Positions 21,501-31,517 of a stretch of DNA of 64,000 bases are shown piece after piece. Source of the DNA: Plasmodiophora brassicae (Eukaryota; Endomyxa; Phytomyxea; Plasmodiophorida; Plasmodiophoridae). Position numbers and translations under genes: made by a program. Positions within the stretch are counted from its first letter, which is position 1, and the number at the start of each line of letters is the position of its first letter. Below the pieces are notes generated by a model that made no database searches, was not told the DNA's origin, and saw only the letters and a list, made by a program, of their open reading frames with translations. The stretch is taken from NCBI GenBank assembly GCA_039704465.1, contig JASFAU010000010.1:124001-188000 (forward strand), written 5' to 3'.

Positions 21501-22433
21501 TCTCGCACCTGAGAGGGAAAGCAGCACGCTGACCGTCATTGTCGGCCATTGTCTGACGTTAGCGCCGTCTAAGGTTCCTAGTAGAATGGACGAGGTGCTC
21601 ATATTTGCCGTTCGCGTCGCGTTAATACTCGTTCCCGGATACGCAACGTATTGCACGCTGCCGAACGGGTGCATTTGTGATTGGTATCCGACCGCATGCC
21701 AGTCCAACAGCACATACATGTACGTCCTGCATCTTAATGTCACACCGACGTACGTCGTCGGCCAATTAGGATTGACGTCAGATCATTAAACGCCCAGTCA
21801 TCCGTGGGTGGTATGTTGACCAGCGCTTGGTTTGACATGTCGTCCCGGTCGTCTATCACCTATGTGTAACCGCCAGCCTGCGTCTCGTGTTGCTGGGATA
21901 GTGATCCCTGATGTCGTCAGGTCAATCACGTACTGTAAATTAACTGGCATCGATAACGGCACGTTTGCGGGCATGTCGGCGCTAACCACTCTGTACCAAA
22001 CCTGTCCAGTGCCATGTGCCCCATGCCGACCTCATGATGGGTACAGGTTGCTGAATGGTAACTGGATCACGTCGCTGCCAAGCTCACCAGTGGCGTTCGC
22101 GAGCCTGACCAATCTGCACGTGTTGGACCTGGAAACGAACTCGCTCACCTTCCTGCCCGAACGTCTGTTTGCCCCGTGTACATCGCTGACATATTTGTAA
22201 GTCTTCGCAGTCAGTGACGGTCATGCTTATTCGTGATCATCGCAGCAACTTCGGCGTTAATTATCTGACGTCGATACCCACGAACGCCTTGTCAACCCTG
22301 AGCCAGCTCACTTTTTTGTCCGTTGGGCATCTGTTCTCGCCAGCTTCCTGATGCGAAATTCTGGTCGCAGGAATTTCGGAACGAACTCGATCCAAGCCAT
22401 CGAACCAGGCACGCTCCAGGCCCAGTCTCTCCT

Positions 22434-24481
22434 GCAGACGCTCCGGGTTCCAGAAAATGCCGTTTTCGGCGACCCAGGTCGCCGTCCGAAGGCCCGGCTG
22501 ATTCCGAAGGAAGGCCAGGAGAAGGAATGTCCCTTGACGCAAGAATTGGGCATACCGGAGCGTACGAAGATGAACAGAGCATGAGCGAGAGATGGAAATC
22601 AGGCTGGCGTCGGTATCGATAGCTACATATCCCGACATGGCCACGGACTGCGATAACTGGAGGGACGATCACTCACACGGACTGCGCGGGTACTGCCAAA
22701 ACCAGGCCTCGGACTCCGGGACGGCGTTGCCCCTGAGCTGGTTGTTGACCATACCTCGCGCATCGTGTCGCATCTGCTGTCTGCGATACGCCAACCTCTA
22801 TTGGATTATGCAGACTAGTCAGTCTCATGAAGACTGCTTGACGGCACTGAAGGCGGAGTTGGACCGGCTTGGCTTCGATCGAAATGATTTCGCGGGCTCG
22901 CTGAATCGCATTATGCAGTCTGTTGAGGAAGTGTTTGCGATTATCGACCATTTCCTGTAGCGATGGCCGAAATGTGGGATTGTTGGAATGTACCGTACGG
23001 AACTGCTCCAACATCTATCCAACGTTGACGTTGTTGAGCTCCCGGTCGTACCCATGTCGAGATCATCGGCTCATGTCACTGATTCGACGGCTGAGACGAT
23101 GCAACCCGCTGCGGACGCTCTCCGACGTAAACATGCTGTTGTCGACATTGCGGACATACCCGCTTGCTCGATATCTTGTTCACGTACAAGGCCGCCTTCA
23201 CATTAACAGGTCTGTTGTCCAGTTGGACACTGTCGCAGCATGATGCGTCGCGACAGTCTGCAATACCATAGTGAGTCACAGCATTGCCATGTTCAAGTGG
23301 TGAACTCGAAAGGCAAACGGGCATCCAGTTCCACTTCCCAAACCTCGATCTTCAACTTCTTCAAGAAGCCACGTTTGGAGAACGAGCCCATCGCGATTGA
23401 AAGTGGAGGTATATATTCCTATGTAAGCATGCATGCACGATCTAGTTTCTGATATCATGTAATTTGTAGAAATTAATGCAGTGCTTGAGGAGAAATCATC
23501 TTGCCTGAATGTCCCTGTTGCTAATCCCTCTGCTCGCGTCGGCCGGACTGGATGTGTCTGCTCCAAATTTGCCGTTCGCCCAGGAATCTGCTGGCTTCTC
23601 TTCTGATCGTCATGATTCGTTCTCAAGTGCTAACCAACCCCCTCATCATCCAGCTACTTCCTCATGTGCTGGCAAATCTCCTAACTGTCGTGGCTCCTCA
23701 TCATGTGCTGACCCATCCTCTGATGGTTCTGCCACTCCTTCCGATCATCCGGCCCTCGGTCTTCCTCATGGTTCGATGCTGAAAGGGATTTCGCTACAGT
23801 ACGGCGGCAATCAAGGGCGGCGTTGCACTTCCCGTTTTACCAGTTATGATTGAGCAACTCGAGACACTGAGGCTTCGACTTGTTTCCAAATCGAGAAGTG
23901 CCGGGTGGTGCGGGAGCGTCATCCGCGGCCAACCAGGCACCAGTATTCTGAAACATGTCTTTACCGATGAGAATATCTACGATGGAATCCCGGATATATT
24001 GTACTTGCTCCAACACTCTGAAGATCGGGAACGAGGCTGTTGTCGAGGGAATGGGGTGCGTCATCAGTCGCCACGCAGCTGCCGGCCGCCATTTGTCGCC
24101 TGAGACTGTGGCAGACGAGGCCTTCCTTGATTACAATGGCCCGGCGCCCACAAATGCCGACAGCATTCTCAGTGACGTCCTCGACATGTACTTCAAGGAT
24201 AACAAGCACCACTTTTCGCAGACGTCGTACGGACGTCTCACTTCGCGGTAACAGGTAAAGTGGTTTCCCGCATGCTTGCCCGTCGGGATGCGAAGATCCT
24301 GAATTTGGAGACGTCCAATAAACTTTGCCGAGCATTGCCGGGGTAACGTATGCACTATGGCGCATAATACACTTACCCTATTCCGAAGGACCGGCTGGCA
24401 CCCATCCGACGGCCGACGATGGGGAATAGCCTTCGGACGGAGGCCGACTCGAAAAGCACTTTCTGGAAGCCGGCAGACGCT
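22434..24481. mobile_element. 2.03-kb inserted element with 9-bp target duplication in an LRR exon
   Basis: The element spans 22443-24472. The host sequence GCAGACGCT is present on both sides (22434-22442 and 24473-24481). The ends are imperfect inverted repeats: left CGGGTTCCAGAAAATGC, right complement CGGCTTCCAGAAAGTGC, with further matches to GTCCGAAGG about 45 bp in. A 9-bp target duplication fits Mutator-like elements; 8 bp (hAT) cannot be excluded because the outer base is ambiguous. Inside, the plus strand has ORF fragments with a PCNA-binding-type motif (QTSIFNFF at about 23345) and a transposon-type tail (NEAVVEGMGCVISRH at about 24030). No intact transposase was found. Confidence 0.75.
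23240..24251 (+). pseudogene. Fragmented transposon ORF with a PIP-box N-terminus
   Basis: Several frames within the inserted element look like pieces of one gene. The first encodes SKGKRASSSTSQTSIFNFFK, which has a perfect PCNA-interacting motif Q-x-x-I-x-x-F-F and a basic tail. The last encodes LKIGNEAVVEGMGCVISRHA and HLSPETVADEAFLDYNG, a type of sequence I associate with C-terminal parts of transposon-derived proteins. The pieces between are in different frames and are not resolved by obvious introns. No DDE or zinc-finger domain was identified, so the family is uncertain. Confidence 0.4.
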
Positions 24482-25989
24482 GTACTTGGACAGAAACCCG
24501 CCGCTTGCATCCCTCCCTGATGGACTCTTCGACCATTGTACATCGCTCGGACGCCTGTTCGTCTTCGGTCCCGTTACTTCTCTCTCAGGTCGACGTGTTG
24601 CTAATTGTATGCACACAGGGCGATTCACGCCTGCCCCTTGTTGATGCGCCTGCCCTTCAACATTTTCCGCAACGCGGTTATGCTGACCGATGTCACGTAT
24701 GGCCACTGTGCCTGCCGGTCTGCCTACCACTGACGCTTGTGTACCTGCAGGACATATAGGGCACCAGAGCAGATTGTGTGCTGGCCGAAACCACCTCCTT
24801 CAGCGATCACCGGATACAGTACGAACTTGTGTGCCCCTGGCAAGTTTCGCTCCGTACCTCAAAGCGATGTATCTGAACGACGGGTTGCATGGGCAGATGA
24901 CTCCAGTGCAATGTTCGGAACCGCTGTGCAAGACGAGTACTTATCGCTATTCTGTAAAGCGCCCGCCGTCATATCGAGCGTCGTCTTCGCGTCGTTCGGC
25001 ACCCCGTCGGGGCAATCAGGCGTCTACACTCTCGGATCGTGCAACTCCATCAAAAGCGTGCCTGTTGTCAGACAGACCTGCGTGAACAAGACGTTGTGCA
25101 TCATAACGGCGTCCACTTCGACATTCGGGTCGGATCCCTGTCCGGGTACCACCAAACAGCTTTCAGTTGCCGTCAACTGCACCGCTCTTCCCAAATTGCC
25201 CTCGACAAAGACCCGTCGCATGTCAACATCGACCAGGAAGGCGTCGACGACGAGGCGACTCGGCTCCAAGAAGACGTCGTCACTGAGGACACGCAGTTCC
25301 CGGAAGTCGAGAACGGTGAGAGCATCCACGTTGTGGTCCAAAGAACCGGCGCCGCCGTCCACATCTGATCGTGTGTCGACAGCCGGGCACAGTCATAGGG
25401 CGTCTCTGTCCAGGTCAACGTCAGAAGCACGTACGACGACCACCCGTCGCCACCTGCCTTCAGCAGACCCTCCGTCTCCGTCACAGCAGGATCTCAGCCA
25501 CTGGGTTACCGATCGCGCGACGCTCGTGGTGTTCATATTAGCCGCCGTTGGCGTCGGCATCCTATGCATTGCCGTCGTCGTTTCCATTTGTGCCTGGAGG
25601 CGCCCAGCTCCGATGCCAGGTTCCCCGTTGGCAACACCCGTTGCCCCATTTACTGCTTTAGCACCACACCCAATTTCGAATCAGCATGCACTGGCGCCTC
25701 CGGTCATGCACCAGCCTTTTCAGTACCCCCCTCCGACATTGTCAAGCACGGCCGGCATGGCACCGCGGACGGGCGCCAGCCAACGCTTGCGCCCACGTCG
25801 GGTGGAGGCTCGTGACAAGTTCAACCAGGGTGCCATGACGACGATGTCAACGACGTCGGAGAGTGAACCGGAAGCCTTGTAGTTGCCGCTGCACGTCCAC
25901 GACGCGTCATTAAAGATGTTGCTGGGCGACGATCTGCAATCTATATGTCGTGCCTGGACGTCAGATTCGCCGGCCCAGGTGGGGCGGTT

Positions 25990-26160
25990 CACATATATAC
26001 ATAATTCCTCCTATTAAGATTCCTTCTAATAAGCCCTGGATGCTAAATCAACCCCCTTAAGACCCAAAAGGCTGGATTTTTCATGCTCCAGGGTCTATTA
26101 GAAAGACTTAACGCATGTCAGGGTCTTATTAGAAAGACTGGTTGCATTTCAACTGAACAC
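25990..26160. repeat. Inverted and direct repeats at the left end of the pogo-like element
   Basis: CCTTCTAATAAGCCCTGG (about 26023) is complementary, with few mismatches, to CCAGGGTCTATTAGAAAG (about 26088). A second copy, CAGGGTCTTATTAGAAAG, follows about 27 bp later. They probably mark the left terminus and the transposase-binding repeats of the element whose gene starts at 26263. No matching right end was found. Confidence 0.5.
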
Positions 26161-26262
26161 GGTGACTGGACAGTGTTTTTGCCGGACGTCCAGGGACGAG
26201 GCCGTGATCGACTTGCAACGTGAGCTACCTTTAAAGTACACAGCGTGCCGTTGGTTGGGACG

Positions 26263-28210
26263 ATGTCGGCCGAGTGTATTGCGCGTATTCGAGAGCTGTC
26301 AGCACTCCTTAGCGAAGGTGTCCTTACCGATGACGAGTTTCGCTCGATGAAACAAGCGATCATCGGTGAACTCAGGCGAGGCGATCAGCCCACCGCCTCG
26401 TGGTTGTGTCCTGACAAAGGTGCAATGCATCAGTATCTCTCAAAAACCATACTCACATGTCGATAGACAATGCACTGCAGCTTGCGTCGCCAGACCCAGC
26501 TTCGAAGGCTGAAGCCAAAGCAGAGCCGCAACGAGCATCTCCCAGTACGTGTATGCCTGATAGCGTCATTGTTTTGTTATATTCATGGCATGGTCGAGTG
26601 ATAGGCATATCAAGTGGGGCATCGAACTCAAGCGCTACCAGAATATCGCAGTCGTCTCTGCACAAGTTCTTCGGCGCGGGGCTTCTGAAGTCAAAGACTT
26701 CAGGAAACATCTTCGTGTCACCCCGGTGTCCAGACTTCGTGGATGATGTGCTGACGTGCACGACATGCAAGAAGCGATGCAAAACAGGACAAGCTTACAT
26801 TCAGCATGTTAGGTTGCACCGACCCAAGAAGGACAAAGGTACACTTCATCCTGTCAGCTGTAGGCGCATCGTAAGTATTTCGTGCACAGATGCCGAAATG
26901 GACGACAACGGGCAAAAACCGCCCCGTCGTGGTAGTGACAAACGACGGCGGTTCGATTTCGCGTTCAAAGCAAGTATTCTGGACGAGCTCGCTGAGGTGG
27001 AGCAGCAGACCAAACGATCCGGGAAGAAGTTCCGCGTATCTGTGGCGGTTGACGATATCGCGACTTCCTCTGGTCTTTCTGCAAGTACTGTGATGCGCTG
27101 GGTCAAATCAGAAAAGCATATCCGGTCCAAGGCTGCCGACACTGAAGGCGCGACAAGAAAGACTGCATTTTCTCGGTTCTGGCTGCCTTCTCTTCGGCAA
27201 CTTGAGGAGCGAGTTGCTCGGGAGGTTCGTCAACGTCGACGAAAAGGTTGCAGTGCGCTTCCAACTATGTAGGAAGTTTGCGAACCTGGTGCTTATCTCT
27301 GTCCATAGGGTATAAAGTCAACAAGTGCTGGGTGATTCGCCAAGCCAGGATGATCCGCAACATGCCTGGTGTCGTTGACCCCTCGCATGCCTCCAGCATC
27401 AACCTTTCGAAATCCTGGTACTATTCAGGGTTTATCGAGCGGCATGGGTTCTCGATCAAGCGGTCGAACAACCGGAAGAAATGTGATGCGAGCGCGCACA
27501 AGCCGGTGATATTTCAGTTCCACCAACAACTGTGGGAACAGCACGAAACCAAACCAATCCCACCCTCATCGCTATTCAATTTTGACCAGGTATGTATCGA
27601 AGAGGATTCCTATGGTGTAATAGTTTGCTAACATCGTCTCACATTAAGGTCCCTCTCCCGTTTGTATGCGAAAGAGATAAACGGACGCTTGACGATAAGG
27701 GTTCAGAAAGGGTCTGGGTTCGACAACCGGGTCCTGGTTTGGAGAAGCGACAGGCCACCCTCCACCTAACAATGTGCGCTGATTCTAATGCGATGCAACC
27801 CAAGCCTGTTGTCATATTCCGAGGGCTGGGCAACAGGATTATGAATTCTGATGAAGTCAGTCGATGGGTACGTGCGTATTTGAGTTTCTCCGAGCAATGA
27901 ATAGCTAATGAACGTTGTGTACACATAGGATCCTCGCGTGACGGTCTTGTTCCAGAAGCACGCTTGGGTAGATGCAGATACCGCCATCAAGATAGTTCGT
28001 GGCTATGGGGAAGATCCAGCATTTGCTGCCGAGGATTCGGACCGAACGTTTCTGTGCGACAATTTGGACGCGCACAAGGATCCTCGGTTCCAGTCGGCGA
28101 TTTCGCCACTGGGGAGGTTGATGTATTTTCCACCGAACGTTACAGACCTCTTGCAACCAGGTATATCGCACTGTCGTTGTTTCTCTGCCTATAGGTACTG
28201 ACACCTGTAT
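26263..28210 (+). pseudogene. Pogo/Tigger-like DDE transposase gene, 3' truncated
   Basis: About eight exons can be joined. In order they encode a SHOCT-like helix pair (ARIRELSALLSEGVLTDDEF), a PIP-box (QSSLHKFF, about 26655), a C2H2 finger (CTTCKKRCKTGQAYIQHVRLH), a helix-turn-helix of CENP-B/psq type (VDDIATSSGLSASTVMRWVK), and a DDE_1 core with the first Asp in LFNFDQ and the second in FLCDNLDAH. The core ends FPPNVTDLLQP. In this family the third catalytic Asp follows directly (..LQPLDQ). Here the reading frame ends after a final intron at 28200 and the sequence changes to the duplicated segment at about 28216. The transposase therefore lacks its third catalytic residue. PCNA binding by a pogo transposase is known from Drosophila; its presence here is inferred from the motif. 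Confidence 0.78.
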
Positions 28211-28217
28211 CAGTTGA

Positions 28218-28530
28218 TCGCAGATGACGCCAACGCGCTCCCTAGCTAAATCCTTCCCATGAATCTATATTTTACCAACCGACACGGCCTGTATAGGTGC
28301 CTACAGGTAGCCATCCGAGGCCAGTGTCCCCCACGCTCGTCGAAAGACGTGCCGAGGCGTCGAATGCCTCGGGGCGTGGGTCTCATACGCGAACGGGCCA
28401 GGTGCTCCGAACACGCACCGGCTCGCCCCGACGCCGATTGGGCGAACACGACCAAGACAGGCGTAAGTCTATCGGCGGCCACGCTTTCTATCTGCATGGC
28501 TTAAGTCGTCGAGTACAGCTGTAAGGAGCT
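28218..28530. repeat. Duplicated segment, copy 2 (partner 21192-21500)
   Basis: Begins GCAGATGACGCCAACGCGC, the same as the end of the PPR-like gene, and abuts the broken transposase. Compared with copy 1 it carries an extra stretch near 28340-28370 and a 1-nt difference near 28410 that shifts the conserved reverse frame, so at least one copy is non-coding. Confidence 0.6.
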
Positions 28531-28729
28531 GATCCTCCACTGAGGCAGAATGATGAGAAACAGGCAGAAACGCCGAACGGACTCGCAAGATGGCCGACGA
28601 ACTCAACCTGCCAGCCCCAGGTCCCATCATCATATTCGACTTCACGGTGCTCGGTACGTCAATGCGTCAACCATGAAGCATATCGACGTCAAAGTCGACC
28701 ATTTCCTGCGCGAAGAAATCGCAAAGGGC

Positions 28730-28905
28730 TCAGTCAACCCACAACGCGTATTCGCCTAGGATAATGCCGCTGGTACCCAAGCCGAACATGCAAATGGTCA
28801 GAACACGGCTTAACGTCAAGCCAGTTTCGTTCCCAACCAAATAAGTCTCTGAATTGGTGTTCCGGTAGAACACGCCGGTCACACGAAAGTTGACAGGTTT
28901 GGTAC
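28730..28905 (-). CDS. Possible small membrane protein (exon)
   Basis: An open reverse frame encodes TGTKPVNFRVTGVFYRN and then a hydrophobic segment (LSRVLTICMFGLGTSGIIL) before ending EYALWVD. The layout of a short soluble part and one membrane span near the C-terminus faintly resembles mitochondrial cytochrome oxidase subunit 7a, but similarity is weak. The start is not resolved: the frame is joined upstream to the repeated Cys-rich block. It could be a single exon of a gene or fortuitous. Confidence 0.25.
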
Positions 28906-29150
28906 CAGTGTACGTATACCTTCCTGGGTACATCGCGGCGCTGCACCTGTTAGTCATGTCATGCCGTCGGCATTCTGCTGCCACGTGGCGCTCTCTGCAT
29001 TCTTCGCAACAGCACGCGCACCCTGTAACCTGCCTTCTGGCGCACGTACTGACCTGCATGGGTCCGGCTCCGAAAGATCGTTTTATTCGGGGACGTCCGG
29101 AACCTGGGCTCGTGCTATCCGCGGGCGGTCGTAGGGCTCGCTTGCGTTGA
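28906..29150 (-). other. Repeated upstream block with a conserved Cys-rich reading frame (copy 3)
   Basis: Third copy of the block found at 4651-4960 and 14466-14650. The reverse strand encodes TGCACCCEECRERHVAAECR and RCSAAMYPGR. It lies upstream of LRR-D on the opposite strand, the same placement as copy 1 has relative to LRR-B. Confidence 0.35.
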
Positions 29151-29259
29151 CTTTGATAAAGGTAAACCTCCTGGCTATGCGACACGAGTGCAGATGGCGC
29201 CTGGTACGGGATACCTCGTCAAGGCCCGGCCTGAAACCCAGCCACGTCAGCAGTCCAGA

Positions 29260-29407
29260 AATAGGGCACTCACCTGGATGGCCTGAATCCTGATCCGGAC
29301 TGGCTTGCCCCGGTTTTCGGCGTGGTCCGTGCCCTAGCCGTCGTCAGCGGGCCATTGCGATTCTCGAAGGAAAGCGTTCGTACCCGCGACCGATATCGAC
29401 AGCCGTC
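29260..29407 (+). promoter_or_regulatory. Conserved 5' flank of LRR gene D
   Basis: Contains CAGTCCAGAAATAGGGC and CTGATCCGGACTGGCTTG, matching the flanks of A, B and C, just before the ATG at 29408. Confidence 0.4.
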
Positions 29408-31517
29408 ATGTCTGCTGCTGCTGCTGCTGTTCTCTGCAAGGCTCTTGCTGCATGCCGAATGTCGATCGTTCTGCAGTTAGTGTCCTGCCTGTTGTGGATC
29501 CCGACGTCAGCGCCCGGAACGCGGTTCGCAGCGGCCTTCCGCCTTCCCGTTCGCTGCGGACCAGTGGCTGACGATGGCGTTCTGTATGCAACAATACGTG
29601 TCGCGTCTTGGCCTATACTAACCATGCCCTGGTGATAGGGATTGGAGTGATCGCGGTATCACTCACATTTGGCCAGGGATGTTCGCCCACTAACCGTGAT
29701 CTGCCCGACGGGCGCACTATCGAAAATTGCGACTGTGCCCCCCCGACATGTGCGACTTTTGGGCCCTCGCCACGCCGTATGTTATGGCACGGCCGCGACG
29801 GGGGTCGCGCAGCCGCGCAGTTTGAATAAACGTCCACGGCAACCGACGGCTTCGGCAGTCCAAATACACGATAGATTTGATGTCTTAAAATGCCTATTAC
29901 TCCCTAATTGTCACAGCGCACGTTCCCCTAATTGTCACAGCGCACGTTCCCCTAATTGTCACAGCGCACGTTCCCCTAATTGTCACAGCGCACGTTCCCT
30001 AATTGTCACAGCGCACGTCCCCTAATTGTCACAGCGCACGTTCCCTAATTGTCACAGCGCACGTTCCCCTAATTGTCACAGCGCACGTTCCCCTAATTGT
30101 CACAGCGCACGTTCCCTAATTGTCACAGCGCACGTTCCCCTAATTGTCACAGCGCACGTTCCCTAATTGTCACAGCGCACGTCCCCTAATTGTCACAGCG
30201 CACGTTCCCCTAATTGTCACAGCGCACGTTCCCCTAATTGTCACAGCGCACGTTCCCCTAATTGTCACAGCGCACGTTCCCCTAATTGTCACAGCGCACG
30301 TTCCCCTAATTGTCACAGCGCACGTTCCCCTAATTGTCACAGCGCCAGTGTCTGTTGGGCAGTTACGGACTGCGCCAGTCGGGCAGTTCTGGGGCAGCTG
30401 CGGGGCGGCTGATCGGTTATATACCAATATCATACTGTGACGGCAATGTACGTGTGCAGCGCCGCGGTACGTTTCGCCGTCGCCAAACTAAAATGTTCAC
30501 AGCAACCTGGCAAGCAATCAGATATCATGTCTAGAGGCCGGTGCCTTCGAAGGACCATACACGTTGATGAGGCTGTGTGTGCTATTTGGACTTCGATCGG
30601 TTGTGCATTGCTGAAGGCTGTACGTCCAGTGACCTGTCTCATAATTGTCTGGTGTCCATCGAGCGAGGAACGTTCCAAGGTTTACGTTCACTGCGCCACC
30701 TGTACGTTCAGCGTTGTCACGTACAACGTTGCATCCTTCGGTCAAGTTCGCCTGTTGCGGTACAGAGTGTTGAACCATAATGCCATCCAGCGCATTGCGG
30801 AATCGGCGTTCGAGGGTTTGTCCCAGCTTGAGATGCTGTATGTGTCAGGTGGCACGTACCACCCAGGCGAGCCACCTGATTCTGTTTCAGGAAGCTGATC
30901 GACAGTGAAATCGGATCAATCGCCAGGGGCATGTTTGCAGGCTTGACGTCGTTGCGTCATCTGTATGTTGAATTTACCGCCGTTTGTGATGTCCGCAATT
31001 GATCTCGCGCGCCAAAGAGTTCTGAGCAACAATCGTATTACGCTCATCATTCAACAGGGAGCGTTCACCGCGACTAACAATTTACGCAAGTTGTGGGTAC
31101 AGAATGATTTACAGAAACGTCATCAGTTGTTGAATATTGCACAGACGGCTTATCAATAATGGCCTCGTATCAATCGGAAACGGCATGTTCGATGGGATGC
31201 CCTATCTGGAGACCTTGTAGGGATCCGGATAACGGCGCCGTTCCCAAAGCTAACTGGTTTGTATGTACAGAGATTTGGATTTCAACCGTATCCAGACTAT
31301 TGAAGAGGGCGCGTTCGCTCAGCTTGTATCCCTAAAAGAGCTGTATGCCTCAGCTATCTCAGTCAGCTCAACTGATGGAATCCCTGACGACCTGAACAGG
31401 TTGCTCAACTACAATGACATTTGTTACGATGAGATGAACCCTGTTGAGCTCAGTGGCGTTCTTAAACGTTATTGGGGGCTTCCAGACACAGCCATCATCA
31501 AGTGCGACACCGATTGA
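29408..31517 (+). pseudogene. LRR gene D: first LRR broken by stop and minisatellite, seven downstream LRR exons intact
   Basis: Exon 1 (29408-29583) encodes the signal peptide (MSIVLQLVSCLLWIP) with a short poly-Ala run from a CTG repeat. The next LRR exon (from 29640) has an in-frame TAA and a 1-nt shift, and is followed by the minisatellite. Downstream LRR exons are 30503-30574, 30630-30701, 30766-30837, 30891-30962, 31018-31092 (75 nt), 31145-31216 and 31271-31342. The C-cap exon 31400-31517 ends RYWGLPDTAIIKCDTD. All are open and phase 2. Because exon 1 also ends in phase 2, splicing from 29583 directly to 30503 would give a 266-aa protein with seven LRRs. Whether that happens is unknown, so pseudogene is a cautious label. 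Confidence 0.6.
29902..30345. repeat. Minisatellite, 19 copies of a 24/25-bp unit
   Basis: The unit begins CCCCTAATTGTCACAG and ends CGCACGTT; some copies have three Cs instead of four, or one T fewer. I counted 19 copies of the core TAATTGTCACAGCGC. Copies are nearly identical, which points to recent expansion. The array lies in the damaged exon 2 to intron region of LRR-D. Confidence 0.95.

Larger units (their letters stand above)
21586..25882 (+). pseudogene. LRR + SUEL-lectin + transmembrane gene, split by a transposable element
   Basis: The N-terminus from ATG 21586 has a signal peptide (VALILVPGYATYC) and an LRR N-cap (LPNGCICDWYPTAC). LRR exons are 21921-21992 (72 nt), 22047-22196 (two repeats, 150 nt), 22246-22317 (72 nt) and 22371-22442, all phase 2. 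The last one is interrupted at 22443 and resumes in phase at 24482. A Cys-rich LRR C-cap follows near 24690-24830, then a SUEL galactose/rhamnose-binding lectin domain (FASFGTPSGQSG, TLGSCNSI, GTTKQLSVAVNC), a long Ser/Thr/Arg-rich linker, one membrane span (VVFILAAVGVGILCIAVVV) and a proline-rich tail ending SESEPEAL. Without the insertion this would be a cell-surface receptor-like protein with two ligand-binding modules. With it, this allele is probably not functional. Confidence 0.68.

Noticed and set aside
22443..24472. Reading the 2-kb insertion in the LRR-lectin gene as a large intron
   Set aside because: The boundaries are CT/CC and CG/GC, not GT/AG, and the flanking 9-bp duplication with inverted ends fits transposon insertion.
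29902..30345. CRISPR array
   Set aside because: The units are directly adjacent without spacers, and the rest of the window is clearly eukaryotic.
29902..30345. Interstitial telomere
   Set aside because: Only six bases of each 24/25-bp unit match a telomere repeat, which is too little to claim.
30144..30440. Octapeptide-repeat ORFs in the minisatellite on both strands
   Set aside because: The 24-bp unit is divisible by three, so long open frames arise automatically; unit-length variants of 25 bp shift the frame.
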